A stretch of DNA of 10,932 nucleotides, taken from positions 1 through 10,932 of the forward strand of contig JANYBU010000044.1 of NCBI GenBank assembly GCA_025360665.1. The letters run 5' to 3'. The DNA comes from Nitrospira sp. (GTDB lineage Bacteria > Nitrospirota > Nitrospiria > Nitrospirales > Nitrospiraceae). This document shows, one piece after another, positions 6,339 through 10,932 of the stretch. The notes under the pieces were generated by a model. It had not been told where the DNA came from, made no database searches, and worked only from the letters and a program-made list of their open reading frames with translations. Made by a program: the position numbers and the translations under genes. How positions within the stretch are numbered: the first letter of the stretch is position 1; every line of letters starts with the position of its first letter.

Positions 6339-6651
6339 CCAACCCTTAACCCGCATTGTCTTCTAGTGCTTCTTGAGTCATACGAATTTCGAGGCACCTC
6401 ACGGCCTTGGGTCTCCAGGTGGCACAGCCCCGACGACTCCCGGACGAACTCAGAGGTGCGCGCCGTCCTCCGTCAGCACGCCCTCTCGCACCTCCAAGCC
6501 GGGGCATGTCCGCACCTAGCCCATCAATCCACGGCACGTTGTTGTTCGATCTACGTCGGAGGGGATGTCGCCGAGGCGGATACCAACACGGCACATCCGT
6601 CCAGAGCGGCACCTAATGGAGTAATCGAGATCTACTTTCCGTTCCAGCCGG
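6339..6651. other. Intergenic region between CBS and MEKHLA genes, no convincing gene
   Basis: About 310 bp between two converging genes. Frames on both strands are open for 70-120 codons, but their composition (Arg/Pro/Ser-rich) looks like GC-rich non-coding sequence. Short minus-strand stretches such as RVGIRLGDIPSDVD (about 6550-6590) and PGLEVREGVLTEDGAHL (about 6450-6505) look more protein-like but are separated by a stop, so a decayed gene is possible. An inverted repeat, GAGGTGCG (6453-6460) with CGCACCTC (6487-6494), could form an 8-bp stem. No T-rich terminator is seen. Confidence 0.4.
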
Positions 6652-7122
6652 TCAGGTCAACCAGGTCCATTGCGAGAAGGTCGCAGCCTGCCCGACCCTC
6701 TGTCCCTCTGTATCCACAACATTCCAGATGAGGGCATTCTCGACGCGAAAGCGGCGTCCTGTTGAAGTTATTCTCACACCTCGATAGGTGTCCAGATAGC
6801 CACGAATTTTGGCTTGTTCCAACATCCATTCGCGTTCGTCCTGATTCGTAGGCTCCGCCGTCAGCCGCGACGGTGTCCGCGTCAGGTCCTCCCAGGTCAT
6901 CTCCCATAGTTCCAACGCGATCTGATTGCCGTAATTGAGGAGAGGATCCTCTTCCATCCCGTGGGAGACGACGACGAACGGTGAGAGAAAGAGGGCATGG
7001 GCCTGATAGTCCGAATCACCCGCTCGTTCGAGTAGGTCACGCCCGGTCCAGTAACGGAAACTATTGAGGAGCAGTTGCGACCACTCCATGATCGCGGGAT
7101 TGGTCCATATCTGAAAAGTCAC
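6652..7122 (-). CDS. MEKHLA-domain protein
   Basis: A 156-residue protein covering a full MEKHLA domain, a PAS-like module known from plant HD-ZIP III proteins and found as a stand-alone protein in bacteria. Conserved blocks are WSQLLLNSFRYWTGRDLL (14-31), LFLSPFVVVSHGMEEDPLLN (44-63), YGNQIALELWEMTWEDLT (64-81), PSRLTAEP (84-91), DTYRGVRITSTGRRFRVENA (111-130) and IWNVVDTEG..GQAATF (132-149). The function is unknown; ligand or redox sensing is inferred from the PAS resemblance. The frame stays open to an ATG at 7311 on top of the leuC start, but the extra residues are unlike the family. I prefer the GTG at 7122 because AGAGGA stands just upstream at about 7131-7136 and the length then fits. 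This makes the gene divergent from leuC, with a 187-bp gap. Confidence 0.82.
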   Translation of the reverse strand: MTFQIWTNPAIMEWSQLLLNSFRYWTGRDLLERAGDSDYQAHALFLSPFVVVSHGMEEDPLLNYGNQIALELWEMTWEDLTRTPSRLTAEPTNQDEREWMLEQAKIRGYLDTYRGVRITSTGRRFRVENALIWNVVDTEGQRVGQAATFSQWTWLT

Positions 7123-7226
7123 GGCACAATCCTCTGATGCAGCCGCAGGGAAGGAGCCTCGTACCCACCGACCAGGCGGTGGTACCACGTTCATATTTTC
7201 AACGCAAGAAGTAGGGAGAGACACTC

Positions 7227-7257
7227 TTGTACAGATCATAGGAGGACTCTGTATAAT
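7227..7257 (+). promoter_or_regulatory. Probable sigma-70-type promoter for leuCD
   Basis: A perfect TATAAT -10 box lies at 7252-7257. The best upstream hexamer is TTGTAC at 7227-7232, giving a 19-bp spacer, longer than the usual 16-18. Transcription would start near 7264 and leave a leader of about 46 bases. This is too short for a leucine leader-peptide attenuator, and I see no run of Leu codons in it. Confidence 0.6.
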
Positions 7258-7298
7258 ATGGATCCTCTTGGATGTACCCTCCGAGAGAGACCACTCAT

Positions 7299-7304
7299 GA
7301 GGAG
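7299..7304 (+). promoter_or_regulatory. leuC ribosome binding site
   Basis: GAGGAG ends five bases before the ATG at 7310. It supports that start, which also matches the usual LeuC N-terminus (TLFEKIWESHVV). Confidence 0.75.
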
Positions 7305-7309
7305 TCACC

Positions 7310-8713
7310 ATGGCCGCTCAGACCCTCTTCGAAAAAATCTGGGAGTCCCACGTCGTCCGCGCAGAACCGGACGGGACCACTCTGCTCTATGTCGATCGTC
7401 AGCTGGTCCACGAAGTAACTTCACCGCAGGCGTTTGAAGGGCTCAAGCTCTCGGGCCGCCGGCCTCGACGTCCGGGTGCCACGTTGGCGGTGCCGGATCA
7501 CAACGTCCCGACCACCGACCGGACCGTGGGCATCGCCGATCCCCTCAGTGCGAAACAGATCCAGACGCTGGAGGAGAATTGCCGTGACTTCGGCATCACA
7601 CTCTTCGGCATGAACGACATCCGCCAAGGCGTGGTCCACGTGATCGGACCTGAACAGGGCTTTACCCTGCCAGGGACGACCATCGTGTGCGGCGATTCGC
7701 ACACTTCGACACATGGTGCGTTCGGCGCGTTGGCCTTCGGCATCGGCACCAGCGAAGTGGAGCATGTACTGGCCACCCAGTGCTTGGTGCAGAAACGACC
7801 CAAGACCATGGAGATCCGTGTCGATGGGGCGCTGTCAAACCTCTGTTCGGCGAAGGACGTTATTCTAGCCATCATCGGCAAGATCGGCACAGCCGGCGGT
7901 ACCGGCTATGTCATCGAGTACACAGGCTCGGCGATCCGCGCCCTCAGCATGGAAGGGCGCATGACACTCTGCAATATGTCGATCGAGGCCGGAGCCCGCG
8001 CCGGCATGGTCGCACCGGACGAAAAGACCATCGCCTACATCAAGGGCCGGCCGCTGGCGCCAAAGGGCGAGTTGTTCGAGCAGGCCGTGCGAGCCTGGCA
8101 GCAGCTGACAACCGACGCGAACGCCAGTTACGATGCGACGGTCGCATTGAAGGCAGAAGGTATCGCTCCGCAAGTGAGCTGGGGTACCAGCCCCGGCATG
8201 GTCATCGGCGTAGATGGGAAGGTCCCGGACCCGCACACGATGGCCGATGAGAACACCCGCAAGGCGACCGAGCAGGCGCTGGCCTACATGGGCCTCACCG
8301 CTAACATGCTGATCACCGAGATCACGATCGACAAGGTCTTCATCGGCTCGTGCACGAATGCACGGATCGAGGATCTTCGTCTGGCCGCGAGCTTAGCCAA
8401 GGGAAAACATGTTGCGAAGACCGTTCACGCGATGGTCGTGCCCGGTTCCGGTCTCGTGAAACAGCAAGCCGAACAGGAAGGGCTCGACCAATTGTTCAAA
8501 GAAGCCGGATTCGAATGGCGGGAAGCCGGCTGCAGTATGTGCCTGGCGATGAATGCCGACGTGCTTCAGCCTGGAGAGCGTTGCGCCTCGACCAGCAATC
8601 GAAACTTCGAAGGGCGCCAGGGGGCCGGCGGCCGGACTCATCTCGTGTCGCCGGCGATGGCCGTCGCTGCCGCCGTCGAAGGGCATTTCGTCGATATCAG
8701 AAACTGGGCGTGA
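7310..8713 (+). CDS. leuC: 3-isopropylmalate dehydratase large subunit
   Basis: A 467-residue LeuC, the iron-sulfur subunit of isopropylmalate isomerase, which interconverts 2- and 3-isopropylmalate in leucine biosynthesis in the cytoplasm. The [4Fe-4S] ligands are visible as Cys348 in GSCTNARIEDLR and Cys408/Cys411 in AGCSMCLAMNAD, at the same spacing as in characterised LeuC proteins. Other family blocks are TLFEKIWESH (5-14), HEVTSPQAFEGL, CGDSHTSTHGAFGALAFGIG (about 127-146), and the C-terminal STSNRNFEGRQGAGGRTHLV and SPAMAVAAAVEGHF. Length and motif order match the bacterial LeuC type rather than the shorter archaeal HacA-like type. LeuD follows after 73 bp, so both subunits are probably made from one transcript. 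A TATAAT box lies 53 bp upstream. No leuA or leuB is in the window. Confidence 0.97.
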   Translation: MAAQTLFEKIWESHVVRAEPDGTTLLYVDRQLVHEVTSPQAFEGLKLSGRRPRRPGATLAVPDHNVPTTDRTVGIADPLSAKQIQTLEENCRDFGITLFGMNDIRQGVVHVIGPEQGFTLPGTTIVCGDSHTSTHGAFGALAFGIGTSEVEHVLATQCLVQKRPKTMEIRVDGALSNLCSAKDVILAIIGKIGTAGGTGYVIEYTGSAIRALSMEGRMTLCNMSIEAGARAGMVAPDEKTIAYIKGRPLAPKGELFEQAVRAWQQLTTDANASYDATVALKAEGIAPQVSWGTSPGMVIGVDGKVPDPHTMADENTRKATEQALAYMGLTANMLITEITIDKVFIGSCTNARIEDLRLAASLAKGKHVAKTVHAMVVPGSGLVKQQAEQEGLDQLFKEAGFEWREAGCSMCLAMNADVLQPGERCASTSNRNFEGRQGAGGRTHLVSPAMAVAAAVEGHFVDIRNWA

Positions 8714-8786
8714 GGGGATTAACGAACGGATTGCGACAGGTCGCTTACGCCTTACACTTCGCGACTCACCTTTCACGAGGATTACA
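8714..8786 (+). repeat. leuC-leuD spacer with degenerate short repeats
   Basis: A 73-bp gap, rather long for a two-subunit enzyme pair. The part 8743-8776 is made of loosely repeated CTTACG, CTTACAC, CTTCGCG, ACTCACC and TTTCACG units. No terminator or promoter is obvious. GAGG at about 8777-8780 serves as the leuD ribosome site. Confidence 0.4.
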
Positions 8787-9407
8787 ATGCAGCCCTTTAC
8801 ATCTCTGACCGGTCTGGTCGCGCCGTTGGACCGCGTGAATGTCGATACCGATCAAATCATCCCGAAGCAATTTCTGAAGACGATCAAGCGAACCGGGCTC
8901 CGCGAAGGGTTGTTCTACGATTGGCGCAAGCAGAAGGATGGATCACAGGACCCAGCGTTTTTTTTGAATCAACCGCGCTTCCAGGGCGCGACGATTCTCC
9001 TGACGCGTGATAACTTCGGATGTGGGTCGTCGCGTGAACATGCTCCTTGGGCGCTTCTCGACCAGGGTTTCCGTTGCATCATTGCACCGAGTTTTGCCGA
9101 CATCTTCTACAACAACTGTTTTCAAAACGGCATGCTACCCGTGGCGTTGAAGGCGGACGACGTTCTAGCCATGATGAACGACGTCTTGACGAAGCCCGGA
9201 TACCAATTGACGGTAGACCTCGGAAGTCAGACAGTGACCACCCCGGATGGCACACGCTCCTACTTCGAGATCGATCCCTTTAGAAAAGATTGTTTGTATC
9301 ATGGTCTCGATGCCATTGGCTTGACCTTGCAATACGAGACCACCATCGCGGCTTACGAAACTCGACGAAAGGCCGAGGCTCCCTGGTTATTCACGGATTT
9401 TCGCTAG
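8787..9407 (+). CDS. leuD: 3-isopropylmalate dehydratase small subunit
   Basis: A 206-residue LeuD, the swivelling small subunit that pairs with LeuC to form active isopropylmalate isomerase. Typical blocks are LTGLVAPLDRVNVDTDQIIP (about 6-25), FLKTIKRTGLREGLFYDW (28-45), the substrate-site loop FGCGSSREHAPWALLDQGF (near 78-96), IIAPSFADIFYNNCFQNGML and a C-terminal IGLTLQYETTIAAYE. The length is normal. The ATG at 8787 begins the standard MQPFTSLTG N-terminus and has GAGG upstream. The open frame extends back into leuC, but those codons are out-of-frame leuC sequence. The stop codon TAG is part of the CTAGGAG copied on both sides of the downstream element, so that element arrived exactly at the end of this gene. 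Confidence 0.97.
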   Translation: MQPFTSLTGLVAPLDRVNVDTDQIIPKQFLKTIKRTGLREGLFYDWRKQKDGSQDPAFFLNQPRFQGATILLTRDNFGCGSSREHAPWALLDQGFRCIIAPSFADIFYNNCFQNGMLPVALKADDVLAMMNDVLTKPGYQLTVDLGSQTVTTPDGTRSYFEIDPFRKDCLYHGLDAIGLTLQYETTIAAYETRRKAEAPWLFTDFR

Positions 9408-9597
9408 GAGCCTGTCCGACATTGCCTTCGTGACGAAGCGAAGGAGAGGCGACCAGATTCAGACCGCAAGGCCCAGAAAAACCGGAGACGTAGTCACTGG
9501 AATACGTTGAGGATTTTTCAGGGCCGAGAACGACGCAGATGGTTGTGGATCGTTCGCCGCAATAGAAATGGTCAATGTGGGGACAGGTTCTTATAAC
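9408..9597. mobile_element. 190-bp palindromic MITE-like element flanked by CTAGGAG direct repeats (element B)
   Basis: Imperfect terminal inverted repeats GAGCCTGTCC (9408-9417) and GGACAGGTTC (9581-9590) are extended inward by ACATTG (9419-9424) and CAATGT (9573-9578). Inner nested stems are GGCCCAGAAAAACC (9470-9483) against GGATTTTTCAGGGCC (9511-9525), and ACGTA against TACGT near the centre, so the whole piece can fold into one long hairpin. A smaller palindrome, CTTCGTGACGAAG, lies at 9426-9438. The 7-bp sequence CTAGGAG occurs at 9404-9410 and again at 9598-9604, as expected for a target duplication (or CTAG alone, 4 bp). No coding frame is inside. It probably also acts as a terminator or attenuator between leuD and the next gene. 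Confidence 0.78.
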
Positions 9598-9600
9598 CTA

Positions 9601-9604
9601 GGAG
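9601..9604 (+). promoter_or_regulatory. Ribosome binding site shared with the element's flanking repeat
   Basis: AGGAG (9600-9604), seven bases ahead of ATG 9612, is a good Shine-Dalgarno. It is also part of the right-hand CTAGGAG repeat. Without the element, the same AGGAG would overlap the leuD stop codon. Confidence 0.65.
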
Positions 9605-9611
9605 AAACTCG

Positions 9612-9956
9612 ATGATAAAGCTGTTTGTGCTGTTCCTGATCTTCATCGGCGCGGCCTATCTGCTCGTCGCCTTCAACTACAGCTACTCCGACGGAAACAG
9701 AGCCGGCTATGTTCAGAAATTTTCCAACAAGGGCTGGGTCTGCAAGACCCACGAAGGGGAACTGGCCATGACGACGGTGCCGGGCGTCGCCCCGGTGTTG
9801 TGGAGCTTTTCGGTCTCGGACCCGAAAGTGGCATCACAACTCACGCAGATCGTGGGAAAACGGTTGGTCCTGCACTACAAAGAATATCGCTACATCCCCA
9901 CCACGTGCTTCGGAGAGACCGCGTACTTCGTCGATCGTGTCGAGGTCGCTGAGTAA
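9612..9956 (+). CDS. Small membrane-anchored hypothetical protein
   Basis: A 114-residue protein with one N-terminal hydrophobic segment (about residues 4-20, LFVLFLIFIGAAYLLVA) that is either an uncleaved signal anchor or a signal peptide. The rest forms a compact, probably extracytoplasmic domain with FNYSYSDGNRAGYVQKFSNK (21-40), GWVCKTHEGELAM (41-53), LWSFSVSD (63-70), GKRLVLHYKEY (82-92) and TTCFGETAYFVDRVE (97-111). Cys44 and Cys99 could pair. I have seen similar small proteins annotated as hypothetical in many bacteria and know no function. The start is set by AGGAG seven bases upstream. Before insertion of the palindromic element it would have begun only 11 bases after the leuD stop, so it may once have been co-transcribed with leuCD. 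Confidence 0.8.
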   Translation: MIKLFVLFLIFIGAAYLLVAFNYSYSDGNRAGYVQKFSNKGWVCKTHEGELAMTTVPGVAPVLWSFSVSDPKVASQLTQIVGKRLVLHYKEYRYIPTTCFGETAYFVDRVEVAE

Positions 9957-10015
9957 CCCCCTCGCCCTTCTAGCACTCAAGCCATAATCGTCCACCTCGT
10001 TTGAACTGCAAAACC

Positions 10016-10585
10016 TCAACGCTGATCTGGATTCATGCCGTCATGAACACACCACGCTTGGACGCTGTGGGCCCAATTGATAAAGGTCGCACCGCCACCC
10101 AAACCGAAGTGCACGCCCCATGAGCCCTTGGGATCCTCGCCAGGTCTCGTCGACGACCAATAGACGGCCGATTGAACAGACAGAAACGGATGGCCAGGCG
10201 GAAGAGCCAGACTCGGAGGGGCTACAGAGTAATCCACCAGACTGGCCAGTTCTTCCAGGGACGGCAGCCGCCAGCCTATCTGGCCTCCGACACGTTTCTC
10301 AACGCAGGTGCGTCGAGCCACGCTCCATCTGGCGCTCGTTGTCTGTGGAGATTTTTCCCAGACCAAGCTGGTTGTTTTGTCTAACACCGCGTCGTTGGTG
10401 AAGGCCGGCAGGATGACGAACCGCTGCGACGCAGGCAGGGGGTTGTCTCGATTCTTGGTGACACCCGGCAGATCTGCTGGTTTTCCTTGTTCGCCTGCTG
10501 ACGCCTCTGTACTGCCATAGCCTGCCAGGAACAGCCAGGCAAGCGCCAGTGCACCTCTCGTAACGGTGAGAACCCGCCGACTCAT
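10016..10585 (-). CDS. Secreted Lcl_C / DUF1566 domain protein
   Basis: A 189-residue exported protein. Residues 1-30 form a signal peptide with a Val/Leu/Ala-rich core (VLTVTRGALALAWLFLAG). The domain spans about residues 56-181 and shows the DUF1566 pattern: DKTTSLVWEKSP (69-80), W87 and C94, GWRLPSLEELASLVDYS (104-120), VYWSSTRPGED (141-151), SWGVHFGLGG and AWCV at the end. Two Cys (94 and 179) may form a disulfide. The family is common among exported bacterial proteins, mostly of unknown role. Position 23 is Tyr inside LAGYGS, where many lipoproteins have LAGCGS. Two adjacent ATGs at 10588 and 10585 are possible; the latter is better spaced from GAGGGAG. It follows corA by 26 bp and is probably co-transcribed with it. 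It converges on the gene ending at 9956. Confidence 0.8.
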   Translation of the reverse strand: MSRRVLTVTRGALALAWLFLAGYGSTEASAGEQGKPADLPGVTKNRDNPLPASQRFVILPAFTNDAVLDKTTSLVWEKSPQTTSARWSVARRTCVEKRVGGQIGWRLPSLEELASLVDYSVAPPSLALPPGHPFLSVQSAVYWSSTRPGEDPKGSWGVHFGLGGGATFINWAHSVQAWCVHDGMNPDQR

Positions 10586-10611
10586 CATCACTCCCTCATG
10601 ATCCATACGGA

Positions 10612-10932
10612 CTAGATCCACTTCTTTCGTTTGAAAAATCCCAGCATGGCAATTGCGATCGCCACCATCACACCCAATACAAGCGGATAACCCCATTCCC
10701 ACTTCAGCTCCGGCATGTGCTCAAAGTTCATCCCGTAGATCCCAACGATGAACGTCAACGGCATGAAAATCGTCGTGATGATCGTCAATCTCTTCATGAC
10801 CGAGTTCGACCGATAGCTGATACTCGACAGATAGATATCGAGACCGGCTGAGACCATTTCGCGAAGGGTTTCGATCGTATCCACGATCTGGATCACATGA
10901 TCGTAGACATCCCTGAAAAACACCTTCGTCGA
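10612..10932 (-). CDS. corA: CorA-family Mg2+/Co2+ channel, C-terminal part (runs off the right edge)
   Basis: The C-terminal 106 residues of a CorA-type divalent cation channel; the N-terminal cytoplasmic domain lies outside the window. The visible part includes the end of the long stalk helix (DVYDHVIQIVDTIETLREMV, then SSISYRSNSVMKRLTIITTI), the first membrane helix (about IFMPLTFIVGIYG), the signature YGMNF selectivity loop followed by an acidic loop (EHMPELKWEWGYP), and the second membrane helix (LVLGVMVAIAIAMLGFF) ending in the basic tail KRKKWI. The GMN motif is essential for Mg2+ selectivity in known CorA proteins. The stop is TAG at 10612-10614. CorA also carries Co2+ and Ni2+ in some relatives; the subtype cannot be decided from this fragment. 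Confidence 0.93.
   Translation of the reverse strand, partial: STKVFFRDVYDHVIQIVDTIETLREMVSAGLDIYLSSISYRSNSVMKRLTIITTIFMPLTFIVGIYGMNFEHMPELKWEWGYPLVLGVMVAIAIAMLGFFKRKKWI

Noticed and set aside
7123..7311. N-terminal extension of the MEKHLA protein up to the ATG at 7311
   Set aside because: The extra 63 residues are unlike the family, overlap the leuC start and cover the leuC promoter. The GTG at 7122 has a good ribosome site.
10612..10702. Longer form of the DUF1566 protein starting at 10702
   Set aside because: It overlaps the corA 3' end in another frame. The signal peptide and GAGGGAG site place the start at 10585 or 10588.

Overview
The window looks like a chromosomal segment of a GC-rich Gram-negative bacterium. 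I lean towards Nitrospira (Nitrospirota), from the overall style of the proteins (MEKHLA-domain protein, CBS-pair protein with a long N-terminal linker, LeuC/LeuD, lipoproteins). This taxonomic guess is inference; no rRNA or marker gene was available to confirm it. Most of the content is housekeeping or envelope related. I found no CRISPR array, phage module, transposase gene, toxin-antitoxin pair, tRNA or rRNA.

Left part (1-5330, all genes on the minus strand). Exonuclease III (xth) lies at the left edge. Upstream of it is a small secreted protein built of Met/Lys-rich 11-residue repeats. Next, in transcription order from right to left, is a tightly packed probable operon: an FAD/NAD(P) disulfide oxidoreductase of the dihydrolipoamide dehydrogenase/mercuric reductase family, a TPR lipoprotein gene that is now a pseudogene, a small two-helix membrane protein, a BamE-like lipoprotein, and an MscS-type channel. 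Two of the junctions are 4-base ATGA overlaps. The TPR gene carries about five frameshifts, one stop codon, and a 172-bp inverted-repeat element inserted into its last repeat.

Middle part (5376-7122). A DUF1653 protein is divergent from the oxidoreductase and is followed by a CBS-pair protein. About 310 bp without a convincing gene come next, then a minus-strand MEKHLA-domain protein with a likely GTG start.

Right part (7123-10932). A well-formed TATAAT box precedes leuC and leuD, the two subunits of isopropylmalate isomerase in leucine biosynthesis. Between leuD and a small membrane-anchored hypothetical protein lies a second non-coding palindromic element of about 190 bp, flanked by a perfect 7-bp direct repeat, CTAGGAG. 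Removing it puts leuD and the next gene 11 bp apart. The window ends with a minus-strand pair: the 3' end of a corA-type Mg2+ channel gene, followed by a secreted Lcl_C/DUF1566 protein.

The most interesting signals are the two unrelated-looking MITE-like elements. Both sit at CTAG-like sites. One interrupts a decaying gene and the other splits a probable operon. Their pre-insertion sequences can be reconstructed from this window alone.
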